Positions 53,703 through 60,621 of a DNA stretch of 64,000 nucleotides are shown here, one piece after another (position 1 is the stretch's first letter; each line of letters starts with the position of its first letter). The DNA lies in contig CAYFMQ010000010.1 of NCBI GenBank assembly GCA_964344255.1, forward strand, positions 1 to 64,000, read 5' to 3'. The translations under genes were made by a program, and so were the position numbers. This stretch comes from JAJFIE01 sp964344255 (lineage in GTDB: Bacteria; Pseudomonadota; Alphaproteobacteria; Rhodospirillales; Casp-alpha2). The notes under the pieces are model-generated. The model searched no databases. It was not told where the DNA came from and saw only the letters and a list, made by a program, of their open reading frames with translations.

Positions 53703-54013
53703 AGAAGGCGGGATTCAGTTTTCCGTTTCTATTTTGTGTTCCGGAGCTACGAAACAATAAACAGATGGCCCGAAAATAGGTTGTTCAGTCGTTGACACGT
53801 CATCTCCGGTCTTAATCCAATGTATCCATTCATACCGTTCAGATATTTTCTGGGCGGCATCTTCACATGATTCATATGTTGGATAACGAACCTCAGGTGG
53901 ATCTTCCACTCCTTCAATCATAAGATTTATTGCAAGAAGCCATTCCATAATACGACTTTAAGGCGGAATCGCTCAGTGGGTCAAATCCACTCACCGCGTG
54001 GTCGGGGTTTTTT
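53703..54013 (-). repeat. Duplicated unit B (gene plus flanks)
   Basis: Second copy of the tandem segment described for unit A. GGGTCAAATCCACT is at 53979-53992. This upstream flank overlaps the 3' end of the peptidoglycan-binding-like gene, which indicates which copy sits in the original position. Confidence 0.7.
53715..53948 (-). CDS. Small lysis-module protein, paralogue B
   Basis: A 77-residue protein (MEWLLAINLMIEGV) and paralogue of the next gene, with both Cys residues, the YEWIHWIKTGDD segment and EQPIFGPSVYC conserved. The ribosome site is weak, so it may depend on coupling to the upstream gene 32 nt away. Function unknown. Confidence 0.65.
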   Translation of the reverse strand: MEWLLAINLMIEGVEDPPEVRYPTYESCEDAAQKISERYEWIHWIKTGDDVSTTEQPIFGPSVYCFVAPEHKIETEN

Positions 54014-54517
54014 GAATTTTATGTTAATCTCATCCTGTGTACCCGGGAGGTTATCACTTGGTATGTTCATCCGGTCTCGTGTTTCCAAGGGGTCAGGCGG
54101 TAGTATTTTTGGTGACCTTCGCCGCGGGCGGTTGCCTGGAATTCTGTTTCTTTCATCGCCACCAAAATTAACATCGTCGGCATAATGAGCCAACTTTCTA
54201 ATTGTTTCACCCTGCGGTCGCACCAGACCATCTTTTTTGAGATTGTGATCTTTCTGAAATTTTTCTACGGCCTGTTTCAAACGCTCTCCGTAATACCCCG
54301 TCGGGCCATCTGTTTGCCGTAAGTCCAGATAACCGGTGCGGTCCATAAGGATTTCAATCTTGGCCACATCGCGGCGATTGTTAGACGCCGTCATGCCAAC
54401 GGAACCTGTAAGCCTGAACAGTTTCTGGATATTTTCGATTTCCGGGTCCGGTTGCCTTGGAACTGGAATGCGGCTGAAGGGATCGCTGTGGCGAGAGGAA
54501 AATGAGGAATAGGACAT
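53981..54517 (-). CDS. Peptidoglycan-binding-like protein of the lysis module
   Basis: A 178-residue protein without a signal peptide. Residues about 45-112 form a peptidoglycan-binding-like domain (LMDRTGYLDL, QAVEKFQKDHNLKKDG, GETIRKL). The domain is related to the N-terminal part of the muramidase-like protein in the tRNA island: both have FQxDHxLKxDG and PxGETxRxL. The C-terminal 65 residues are Pro/Arg rich and probably disordered. AGGAG lies 8 nt before the ATG. It sits 18 nt after the SleB-like gene. Confidence 0.65.
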   Translation of the reverse strand: MSYSSFSSRHSDPFSRIPVPRQPDPEIENIQKLFRLTGSVGMTASNNRRDVAKIEILMDRTGYLDLRQTDGPTGYYGERLKQAVEKFQKDHNLKKDGLVRPQGETIRKLAHYADDVNFGGDERNRIPGNRPRRRSPKILPPDPLETRDRMNIPSDNLPGTQDEINIKFKKPRPRGEWI

Positions 54518-54535
54518 GAAATTGACTCCTGTTTT

Positions 54536-55006
54536 CTATTCGACATCGTTGTAGAACTGGTGCCGGCCGATCTCGGCGCAGGGCGCCCTGCGGCGTGACC
54601 AAGCTGGTTGCACTCCCTTGACGTGGTAGTGCGTGGCGCCATAGGTGGGGTCCTTCAGGGTGCCGCTTACCGCCCGGCGGGCGACACGCAGGCAGGTCTG
54701 GAAAATCCGATTGTCGGCGGTGACGTTCTCGACCTTTTCCCGGTTGGGGTCATTCGGGTTCCAAGCGGAAAACTGCCAGGCTTTGCGGCAGACTTCTTCA
54801 ATGCTTGATCCCCACCAGTAACGCCCGCCCCTGTCACGGGCGCGCCGCACGCGATTGAGAACGACAGCGGCGACGGCCTCCTGGCCGCGCACCAGTTCTC
54901 CCCTGGCTTCGCCATAAATAGTCCGAGCAAGGACTTCGACGTCGCGGTCTGCCCGGCGTTTGGCCTGTGTTGCTTCTTTTTGAGGAGCATGTGTCGTGGC
55001 GTTCAT
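54536..55006 (-). CDS. SleB-type cell wall hydrolase
   Basis: A 156-residue Hydrolase_2/SleB domain protein. ARTIYGEARGE contains the catalytic-type Glu, followed by GQEAVAAVVLNRV, VCRKAWQFSAW and ATHYHVKGVQPAW. Such enzymes cleave peptidoglycan glycan strands. There is no signal peptide, so it must be released through the holin. It overlaps the upstream gene by ATGA and has AGGAG 8 nt upstream. A degraded copy of its 3' end lies at 53220-53290. Confidence 0.87.
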   Translation of the reverse strand: MNATTHAPQKEATQAKRRADRDVEVLARTIYGEARGELVRGQEAVAAVVLNRVRRARDRGGRYWWGSSIEEVCRKAWQFSAWNPNDPNREKVENVTADNRIFQTCLRVARRAVSGTLKDPTYGATHYHVKGVQPAWSRRRAPCAEIGRHQFYNDVE

Positions 55007-55503
55007 TGGTTTTCTCCTGCATTGCCGGCATTGGGTGTAAAGCGGGGAGCGGAATCCAGCTTGTTTTCGATACGAACCAGGTGACTGGTCAGGCGGCGTT
55101 CGACCTCTTTCAGGTAGGGGATGGAGGCGTATGACTTGGCGACTTCCAGTTTGTAGGCGGACAGGCTTTCGCGCAGATAGCCAAAGCCGGTTTCCGTTTC
55201 GTGGCGGGAGTCGTCAACGGCGTCTTCCAGGTCACGCCTGGTTCGCCAGATCAACCAGAACAGGCCAGCCAACACGGGCATTTCGACGGCGGTTAATTTT
55301 CGCTGTTTATAAAGTTGGTTGACGATGCGGTATATGTCATCGGGGTCACAGGGCCGGGCGAAGGCGGTTATTGAACTGGGTGGTTGGGCTTGTTCATGAC
55401 GTAGCATTTGACAGCGGACAAACCAGAACCATGCTTCCTCGCTGGACTGGAACGGCTCGGTATTCTTGATAGGAAGAGGAGTGTGTGAAAACTTTGATCG
55501 CAA
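55003..55503 (-). CDS. Lysis-module protein with C-terminal coiled coil, unknown function
   Basis: A 166-residue protein read from TTG 55503; no in-frame ATG lies nearer the promoter. The N-terminal half has FWFVRCQMLRHE and a Cys/Pro block FARPCDPDDIYRIVNQLYKQRKL that looks like a small DNA- or protein-binding module seen in alphaproteobacterial phage regions. The C-terminal half is a long amphipathic helix (LEVAKSYASIPYLKEVERRL, SHLVRIENKLD). First gene of the lysis operon and coupled to SleB by a 4-nt overlap. Not recognised. Confidence 0.6.
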   Translation of the reverse strand: MRSKFSHTPLPIKNTEPFQSSEEAWFWFVRCQMLRHEQAQPPSSITAFARPCDPDDIYRIVNQLYKQRKLTAVEMPVLAGLFWLIWRTRRDLEDAVDDSRHETETGFGYLRESLSAYKLEVAKSYASIPYLKEVERRLTSHLVRIENKLDSAPRFTPNAGNAGENQ

Positions 55504-55522
55504 TTCATTAAAATCCTTGATG

Positions 55523-55540
55523 GGAATCAGATATTATTCC
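55523..55540. promoter_or_regulatory. Inverted repeat GGAAT-N8-ATTCC over the lysis promoter
   Basis: GGAAT (55523-55527) and ATTCC (55536-55540) flank eight bases and lie at the -10/start region of the lysis promoter. A possible repressor or second regulator site. Confidence 0.35.
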
Positions 55541-55567
55541 TATAATAGGTTTGTAAATATGAGTCAA
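55539..55567 (-). promoter_or_regulatory. Promoter of the lysis operon
   Basis: On the minus strand TTGACT (55567-55562) and TATAGG (55544-55539) are 17 nt apart. A second reading, TTGATT-N18-TATTAT, overlaps it. The start would be about 30 nt before the first gene. Confidence 0.5.
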
Positions 55568-55577
55568 TCAAATAAAA

Positions 55578-55587
55578 GAATATGTTC
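55578..55587. promoter_or_regulatory. Operator-like site 1 (GAATATGTTC)
   Basis: One base off the palindrome of site 2 and followed by the same C. It lies just upstream of the lysis -35 box and near the expected start of the repressor transcript. Confidence 0.45.
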
Positions 55588-55613
55588 CTAATGACGGATT
55601 GTGGTCAATATAT

Positions 55614-55623
55614 GAACATGTTC
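55614..55623. promoter_or_regulatory. Operator-like site 2 (GAACATGTTC palindrome)
   Basis: A perfect 10-bp palindrome immediately before the preferred ATG of the S24 repressor, centred 36 bp from site 1. GAAC/GTTC half-sites resemble those of LexA-type repressors in several bacteria. Likely autoregulation. Confidence 0.5.
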
Positions 55624-55625
55624 CC

Positions 55626-56258
55626 ATGCTAAAACATTCTGAAGTCTGGACGGCGATTGACCGCCTCGCCCGGGAAAACGGGTATTCCGCATCAGGCCTG
55701 GCGCGCAAAGCCGGCCTTGATCCCACAACATTCAACAAGAGCAAACGAACGACCAGGCACGGGAAACTTCGTTGGCCGAGTACGGAAAGCATCTCCAAGA
55801 TTCTCCAGGCCACCGGATCATCGTTGGGTGAATTCGTTGCCCTGATTGGGGATGCAGAATCCGGCGGCGTCTACCGAAACATTCCGTTGCTCGGTCTTGC
55901 CCAGGCAGGCGACGACGGATTCTTTGATGATGCTGGTTATCCTGTTGGCGGCGCCTGGGATGAAGTACCGTTCCCGGGTGTGGGTGATCCCCATGCCTAT
56001 GCACTTGAAGTAAGCGGCAACAGCATGGAGCCGGTTTACCGCGATGGCGACACGATCATCGTTTCCCCGGGTGCAAGCATTCGCCGTGGTGACAGGGTGG
56101 TTGCAAAAACCAAGGAAGGTGAAATCCTTGCAAAGCAACTACGCCGGAAATCCGCCCGGAAAATAGAATTGCAGTCCTTGAACGACAGCCACGAAGACCG
56201 GGTTCTGGATATCCAGGAACTGGACTGGGTCGCTCGAATAGTCTGGGCAAGTCAGTAA
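55626..56258 (+). CDS. Cleavable S24/LexA-type repressor (HTH-S24)
   Basis: About 210 residues from ATG 55626; the frame is open from TTG 55599. The N-terminal helix-turn-helix is SASGLARKAGLDPTTFNKSK. The C-terminal S24 domain has Ser133 (GNSMEPVYRDGD) and Lys170 (GEILAKQL), 37 residues apart as in LexA. An Ala94-Gly95 pair (LAQAGDDGFF) is a candidate cleavage site. It is divergent from the lysis operon, with operator-like repeats between them, so DNA damage may release lysis genes. The control link is inferred from position. Confidence 0.82.
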   Translation: MLKHSEVWTAIDRLARENGYSASGLARKAGLDPTTFNKSKRTTRHGKLRWPSTESISKILQATGSSLGEFVALIGDAESGGVYRNIPLLGLAQAGDDGFFDDAGYPVGGAWDEVPFPGVGDPHAYALEVSGNSMEPVYRDGDTIIVSPGASIRRGDRVVAKTKEGEILAKQLRRKSARKIELQSLNDSHEDRVLDIQELDWVARIVWASQ

Positions 56259-56315
56259 CTTAACTTCTATAGTCTTTCCGGTATTTATTAATCTGGTTAC
56301 GGGGATGTTTTTGGC

Positions 56316-57179
56316 ATGGCAAAAGTGCACGAGGGTGGGCGCACGATCACATACAAAGATGGTGAATGGCATGATGGCAATGTTCCGATCATGGGGACGC
56401 TGGACGACGGTGCCTGGTTGGGGCAGTCCGTGTTTGACGGCGCCCGGTATTTTGACGGCGCCGCCCCTGATCTTGACCGGCACTGCGAAAGGGCGATCCG
56501 CTCGGCGGAGCTTCTTGGCATGTCGCCGCGCGTCACCGCCAAGGATATAGAAGCTATCGCCCGTGAAGGCATAAAGAAGTTTCCGCCTGAAGTTGCGCTT
56601 TACATCTGCCCCTATTTTTTCCTGGCCGAGAGCTTTTTTGGCGATACGGATGATTCGACTCGTTTCGTGATGGCTATATGTGAAGCTCCCATGCCAGAAC
56701 CGGAAGGTTTCACCGCCTGCCTGACCCGTTTCCGCCGTCCGTCGAAAGACACCGCGCCGACGGAAGCAAAGGCGGCCTGCCTGTATCCCAATGTGAGGCG
56801 CAGTATGGCTGCCGCCAAGGAGAAGGGGTACGATCAGGCCGTCATGCTCGATCCAAATGGCAATGTAGCGGAATTCTCCTTCACCAATCTGTTCATGGCG
56901 AAAGACGGCGTGGTCTCGACGCCTGCCGTCAACGGCACCTTCCTGAATGGCATCACGCGCCAACGCGTTATCAAGTTACTTCGCGATGATGGCTTTGACG
57001 TGCAGGAACGGAGCATAGATTTCGACGAACTACTGGATGCCGACGAAGTGTTCAGCACCGCCAATTATTCCAAAGTGGTGCCGTGTTCGAAGATTGAAGA
57101 CCGCAACTTCAATGCGGGTCCGGTCTATGTCCGAGCACGTGAGTTGTATATGGAATGGGCGCGTACCCAGAAGACCTGA
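56316..57179 (+). CDS. Branched-chain amino acid aminotransferase family protein
   Basis: A 287-residue fold-type IV PLP enzyme. The PLP lysine is in TEAKAACLYPN, the class signature is VAEFSFTNLFMAKDGVVSTP followed by GITRQRVIKLLRD. SVFDGARYFDG gives the substrate-side loop. It interconverts branched-chain amino acids and 2-oxo acids; D-amino acid transaminase or aminodeoxychorismate lyase activity cannot be excluded because all share the fold. Separate from the repressor by 57 nt. Confidence 0.88.
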   Translation: MAKVHEGGRTITYKDGEWHDGNVPIMGTLDDGAWLGQSVFDGARYFDGAAPDLDRHCERAIRSAELLGMSPRVTAKDIEAIAREGIKKFPPEVALYICPYFFLAESFFGDTDDSTRFVMAICEAPMPEPEGFTACLTRFRRPSKDTAPTEAKAACLYPNVRRSMAAAKEKGYDQAVMLDPNGNVAEFSFTNLFMAKDGVVSTPAVNGTFLNGITRQRVIKLLRDDGFDVQERSIDFDELLDADEVFSTANYSKVVPCSKIEDRNFNAGPVYVRARELYMEWARTQKT

Positions 57180-57210
57180 CTGACCATATAGGTCAGTCGC
57201 TCAGGTCTTC
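57170..57210. terminator. Convergent hairpin over two stop codons
   Basis: GAAGACCTGACTGACC (57170-57185) pairs with GGTCAG and TCAGGTCTTC (57191-57210) around an ATATA loop, with a 4-nt bulge. It includes the stop codons of both the aminotransferase and LysRS genes. No U-tract, so it may act by convergence or RNA processing. Confidence 0.5.
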
Positions 57211-58776
57211 CCCGGCCAAAGCCCGGTCAATCAGGTCGATGGATTCGTTCAGGCCGTAAAGCGCGATGAAGGACCCCATGCGCGGACCCTGGCTCTGGCC
57301 CAGCAAAATCTCGTAAAGCGCTCTGAACCAGGATTTCAGTTCCGGGAATGCTTCACGCTTGCCGGTTTCATAAACAAGGGTCTGGATATCTTCCGCGGGG
57401 GCGTCTGAGGGCAGCTTTTGCAAACCTTCTTTCAGGTCGCTAAGGGCCTGGGCCTCATCCGGTGTAGGCTGGCGGTAGTGCTTATCCGGCCTGATGAAGT
57501 CCTGATAATAGCGGATGGCGTATTCAACTAGGTTGTCCAGAATGGGCGCGTTCTCTGCGGTAACGCCGGGCCGGTAGCGGCTGATGAAGTGCCACAGAAC
57601 GGACTTGTCCTCCGTATGGCAGACACTGGCGAGATTGAGCAGGATATTGAAGCTTAAATGCGCTTCCTCATGCGGCGGTTCGCCCAAGTGAATATGCCAG
57701 GCAGGATTTTCCAATTGCTTGTCCTGCTCCTGTCCGGGGAACTTTTCAACGTGACTCAGATATTCATCGACGGCCTTCGGAATAACATCGAAGTAAAGAC
57801 GCTTGGCCGTTTTGGGCTTTTGGTACATGAACAACGCCAGGCTTTCGGGCGGCGCATAACGCAGCCATTCTTCCACGGCCAAGCCGTTGCCCTTGGACTT
57901 GGAAATCTTTTCGCCCTTGTCGTCGAGGAACAACTCGTACGTCAGGTTGACGGGCGGGGGGCTGCCCAGAACCCGGCAAATCTTGCTGGAAAGCTTCACG
58001 GAATCGATCAGGTCCTTGCCCGACATCTCGTAATCAACGCCCAGTGCGGCCCAACGCATAGCCCAGTCGGGTTTCCATTGCAGCTTGCAGTGACCGCCGG
58101 TTACCGGTGCCTCGATCTTTTCGCCGCTTTCGTCTTCATAGACGATTGTCCCTGCGTCGACGTTGCACTCCAGGATCGGCACCTGCAAAACCTTGCGGGT
58201 CTTCTGGCAGATCGGCAGGAAAGGGCTATACGTCTGCTGGCGTTCTTCACGCAGGCTTGGAAGCATGACCTTCATGACCTCGTCATAGCGGGCCAGAACC
58301 TTCAGCAGGGCTTCGTCGAAGACACCGGCTTTGTACATTTCCGTTGAGCTTTTGAAATCATACTCAAAACCGAAAGAATCCAGAAAGGCCATCAACCGGG
58401 CATTGTTGTGGTGCCCGAAGCTTTCATGGGTCCCGAAGGGGTCGGGTACTTCCGTCAGGGGCTTGTCCAGGTGCTCGGCCAGCAGTTCCTGGTTCGGCAC
58501 GTTGTCGGGAACCTTGCGCAGGCCGTCCATGTCGTCAGAAAAGGTAAACAGCTTTGTCGGAATATCGGACAATTGCTGAAAGGCATGGCGCACCATGGAT
58601 GTGCGGGCCACTTCGCCAAAGGTGCCGATATGGGGCAGCCCGGACGGGCCGTATCCGGTTTCAAACAACACATAGCCTTTTTCCGGCGTGGTGTCGCCGA
58701 CACGTTTCAACAGCTCGCGGGCCTCTGCAAAGGGCCAGGCGGAAGCGTGTTGGGCGTAACCTCTTAAATCGGTCAT
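57193..58776 (-). CDS. lysS: Lysine--tRNA ligase, class I (archaeal type)
   Basis: About 527 residues from ATG 58776; a GTG three codons upstream is also possible. HIGH-type motif in GPSGLPHIGTFGE and KMSKS-type KISKSKG show a class I synthetase. A zinc-like Cys/His set is near LPICQKTRKVLQVPILECN. This is the archaeal-type LysRS that replaces the class II enzyme in many alphaproteobacteria and spirochaetes. Charges tRNA-Lys. No second lysS is in the window. Confidence 0.95.
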   Translation of the reverse strand: MTDLRGYAQHASAWPFAEARELLKRVGDTTPEKGYVLFETGYGPSGLPHIGTFGEVARTSMVRHAFQQLSDIPTKLFTFSDDMDGLRKVPDNVPNQELLAEHLDKPLTEVPDPFGTHESFGHHNNARLMAFLDSFGFEYDFKSSTEMYKAGVFDEALLKVLARYDEVMKVMLPSLREERQQTYSPFLPICQKTRKVLQVPILECNVDAGTIVYEDESGEKIEAPVTGGHCKLQWKPDWAMRWAALGVDYEMSGKDLIDSVKLSSKICRVLGSPPPVNLTYELFLDDKGEKISKSKGNGLAVEEWLRYAPPESLALFMYQKPKTAKRLYFDVIPKAVDEYLSHVEKFPGQEQDKQLENPAWHIHLGEPPHEEAHLSFNILLNLASVCHTEDKSVLWHFISRYRPGVTAENAPILDNLVEYAIRYYQDFIRPDKHYRQPTPDEAQALSDLKEGLQKLPSDAPAEDIQTLVYETGKREAFPELKSWFRALYEILLGQSQGPRMGSFIALYGLNESIDLIDRALAGEDLSD

Positions 58777-58860
58777 GGTTCTCACATGTGTTGTCTGGTT
58801 TATGGAAAGCCGGAACCTAAGGAGATGTCAGCCAAAGGTCAACGGCAGAAAGCAGGATTA

Positions 58861-60384
58861 TTACTTCCAGATCGGCTTGCCGCTTGATGGAATGCCATAG
58901 CGTTCCCATTTCTCCGTGACCTCCTGGATAATATCGTCGGTCATACGGATTTTGCGGCCCCATTCACGCTTGGTTTCCGGCTCCATCTTGGTGGTGGCGT
59001 CAATCCCCATCTTGGAGCCCAACCCTGACTCGGGCGAGGCGAAATCCAGGTAATCAATGGGCGTGTTCTCAATCATGGTGACGTCGCGCGCAGGGTCTAC
59101 ATTCGTAGATATCGCCCACATGACATCGTTCCAGTCTCGGGCGTTGATGTCGTCATCCACCACGATGACGAACTTGGTGTACATGAATTGCCGCAGATAG
59201 GACCACACGCCCAGCATGATCCGCTTGGCGTGGCCCGGGTAGGCCTTTTTCATGGAGACCACGGCGACGCGATAGGAGCACGCTTCCGGCGGCAGCCAGA
59301 AATCCACCACTTCGGGGAACTGCTGGGTAAACATGGGGACGAACACGTCGTTGAGTGCCTCGCCCAGGATGCTTGGTTCATCCGGCGGACGACCGGTATA
59401 CGTCGACAGGTAAATGGGTTCGCGCCGCCGAGTGATGGCGCTAACCTTAAAGACCGGGAACGACTCAATGGCGTTGTAGTAGCCGGTGTGATCGCCATAA
59501 GGCCCTTCATCGCCGTATTCATCAAGGGACACGTGGCCTTCAAGGATGATCTCGGCCTGAGCAGGCACCTTCAGCGGGACGGTTTTGCAATCCACCAGTT
59601 CCACTTTTTCTCCCCGTAGCAGCCCGGCGAACTGATATTCAGATAGGGTGTCAGGGATGGGCGTTACGGCGGCCAGAATGGTTCCAGGATCGGCGCCGAT
59701 AACAACGGCGGCGGGGATGGGGTCGGGGCGCTTTTCTTTCCAACGGGCATGGTGTTGAGCGCCACCCCGGTGTTTGAGCCACCGCATATAGGTCGAATCC
59801 TTGCCCGTGACCTGCATGCGATAGATACCCAGGTTGTAATCGTCACGCTTATCGCCGCCTTTTTCGTCGGCATCAGGACCGCGTGTCACCACAAGCGGCC
59901 AGGTGATCAGGGGAGCAGGCTCTCCCGGCCAGCAGGTCTGGATGGGAAGCTGGTTCAAGTCGATTTCATCACCGGTCTGCACGATTTCCTGGCAGGGGGC
60001 GGTACTGATGGTGCGGGGCTTCATGGCCATCAGTTTCTTGACCAGCGGCAGCATATCCATTGCCTCGCGCCATCCGCCGGGCGGCTCTGGCTGGCGCAGA
60101 AAAGCAAGGGTTTCACCGATTTCACGCAAGCCTTCCGGCTCCCTGTTCATGCCCCAGGCGACACGCTCAACCGTGCCGAACAAGTTGACCAGAACCGGTA
60201 TGCCGTAGCTGCTGCCATCCTCCTTGACGGCATTTTCAAACAGGATTGCTGGCCCGCCTTCCGCCATGACGCGGGTCTGGATCTCGGTCATCTCCAGAAC
60301 CGGCGAAACCGGCTCGCTGACACGTACCAAACGCCCTTCTTTTTCAAGGTGAGCGATAAAATCTCTTAAGGAGGCATAGGCCAT
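58861..60384 (-). CDS. ubiD: UbiD-family decarboxylase
   Basis: A 507-residue prFMN-dependent decarboxylase. Diagnostic blocks are VLVNLFGTVERVAWGM, GIYRMQVTGKDSTYMRW, EGPYGDHTGYYN and TKFVIVVDDDINARDWNDV. The Arg and Glu residues of the prFMN site lie within the central blocks. It decarboxylates 4-hydroxy-3-polyprenylbenzoate in ubiquinone synthesis, which agrees with ubiA 2.8 kb away. The prenyltransferase UbiX that makes prFMN is not in the window. Confidence 0.95.
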   Translation of the reverse strand: MAYASLRDFIAHLEKEGRLVRVSEPVSPVLEMTEIQTRVMAEGGPAILFENAVKEDGSSYGIPVLVNLFGTVERVAWGMNREPEGLREIGETLAFLRQPEPPGGWREAMDMLPLVKKLMAMKPRTISTAPCQEIVQTGDEIDLNQLPIQTCWPGEPAPLITWPLVVTRGPDADEKGGDKRDDYNLGIYRMQVTGKDSTYMRWLKHRGGAQHHARWKEKRPDPIPAAVVIGADPGTILAAVTPIPDTLSEYQFAGLLRGEKVELVDCKTVPLKVPAQAEIILEGHVSLDEYGDEGPYGDHTGYYNAIESFPVFKVSAITRRREPIYLSTYTGRPPDEPSILGEALNDVFVPMFTQQFPEVVDFWLPPEACSYRVAVVSMKKAYPGHAKRIMLGVWSYLRQFMYTKFVIVVDDDINARDWNDVMWAISTNVDPARDVTMIENTPIDYLDFASPESGLGSKMGIDATTKMEPETKREWGRKIRMTDDIIQEVTEKWERYGIPSSGKPIWK

Positions 60385-60621
60385 AATCGGGTCTTTCCTG
60401 GGTAATTACTGGAATTGACACCGTCCTTACCCAAAGCGTCAAGGATTTTAGGGGTTTATGTGTGATTCGGTTGTAAGGAATCATTTTCCAAGATACTTTA
60501 TGTAAAGATAAAGAGCTTGGGAGACGGTGAGTATGCGGTGTGATGAAACGCATCGGCAACGTATGCTCAATGCCCTTATGATTGGTTGAATAAATTCTGA
60601 GGGATCTGGGGACAGTCCACT

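Noticed and set aside
52809..56258. A complete prophage
   Set aside because: No terminase, portal, capsid, tail or integrase genes occur on either side; housekeeping genes flank the module.
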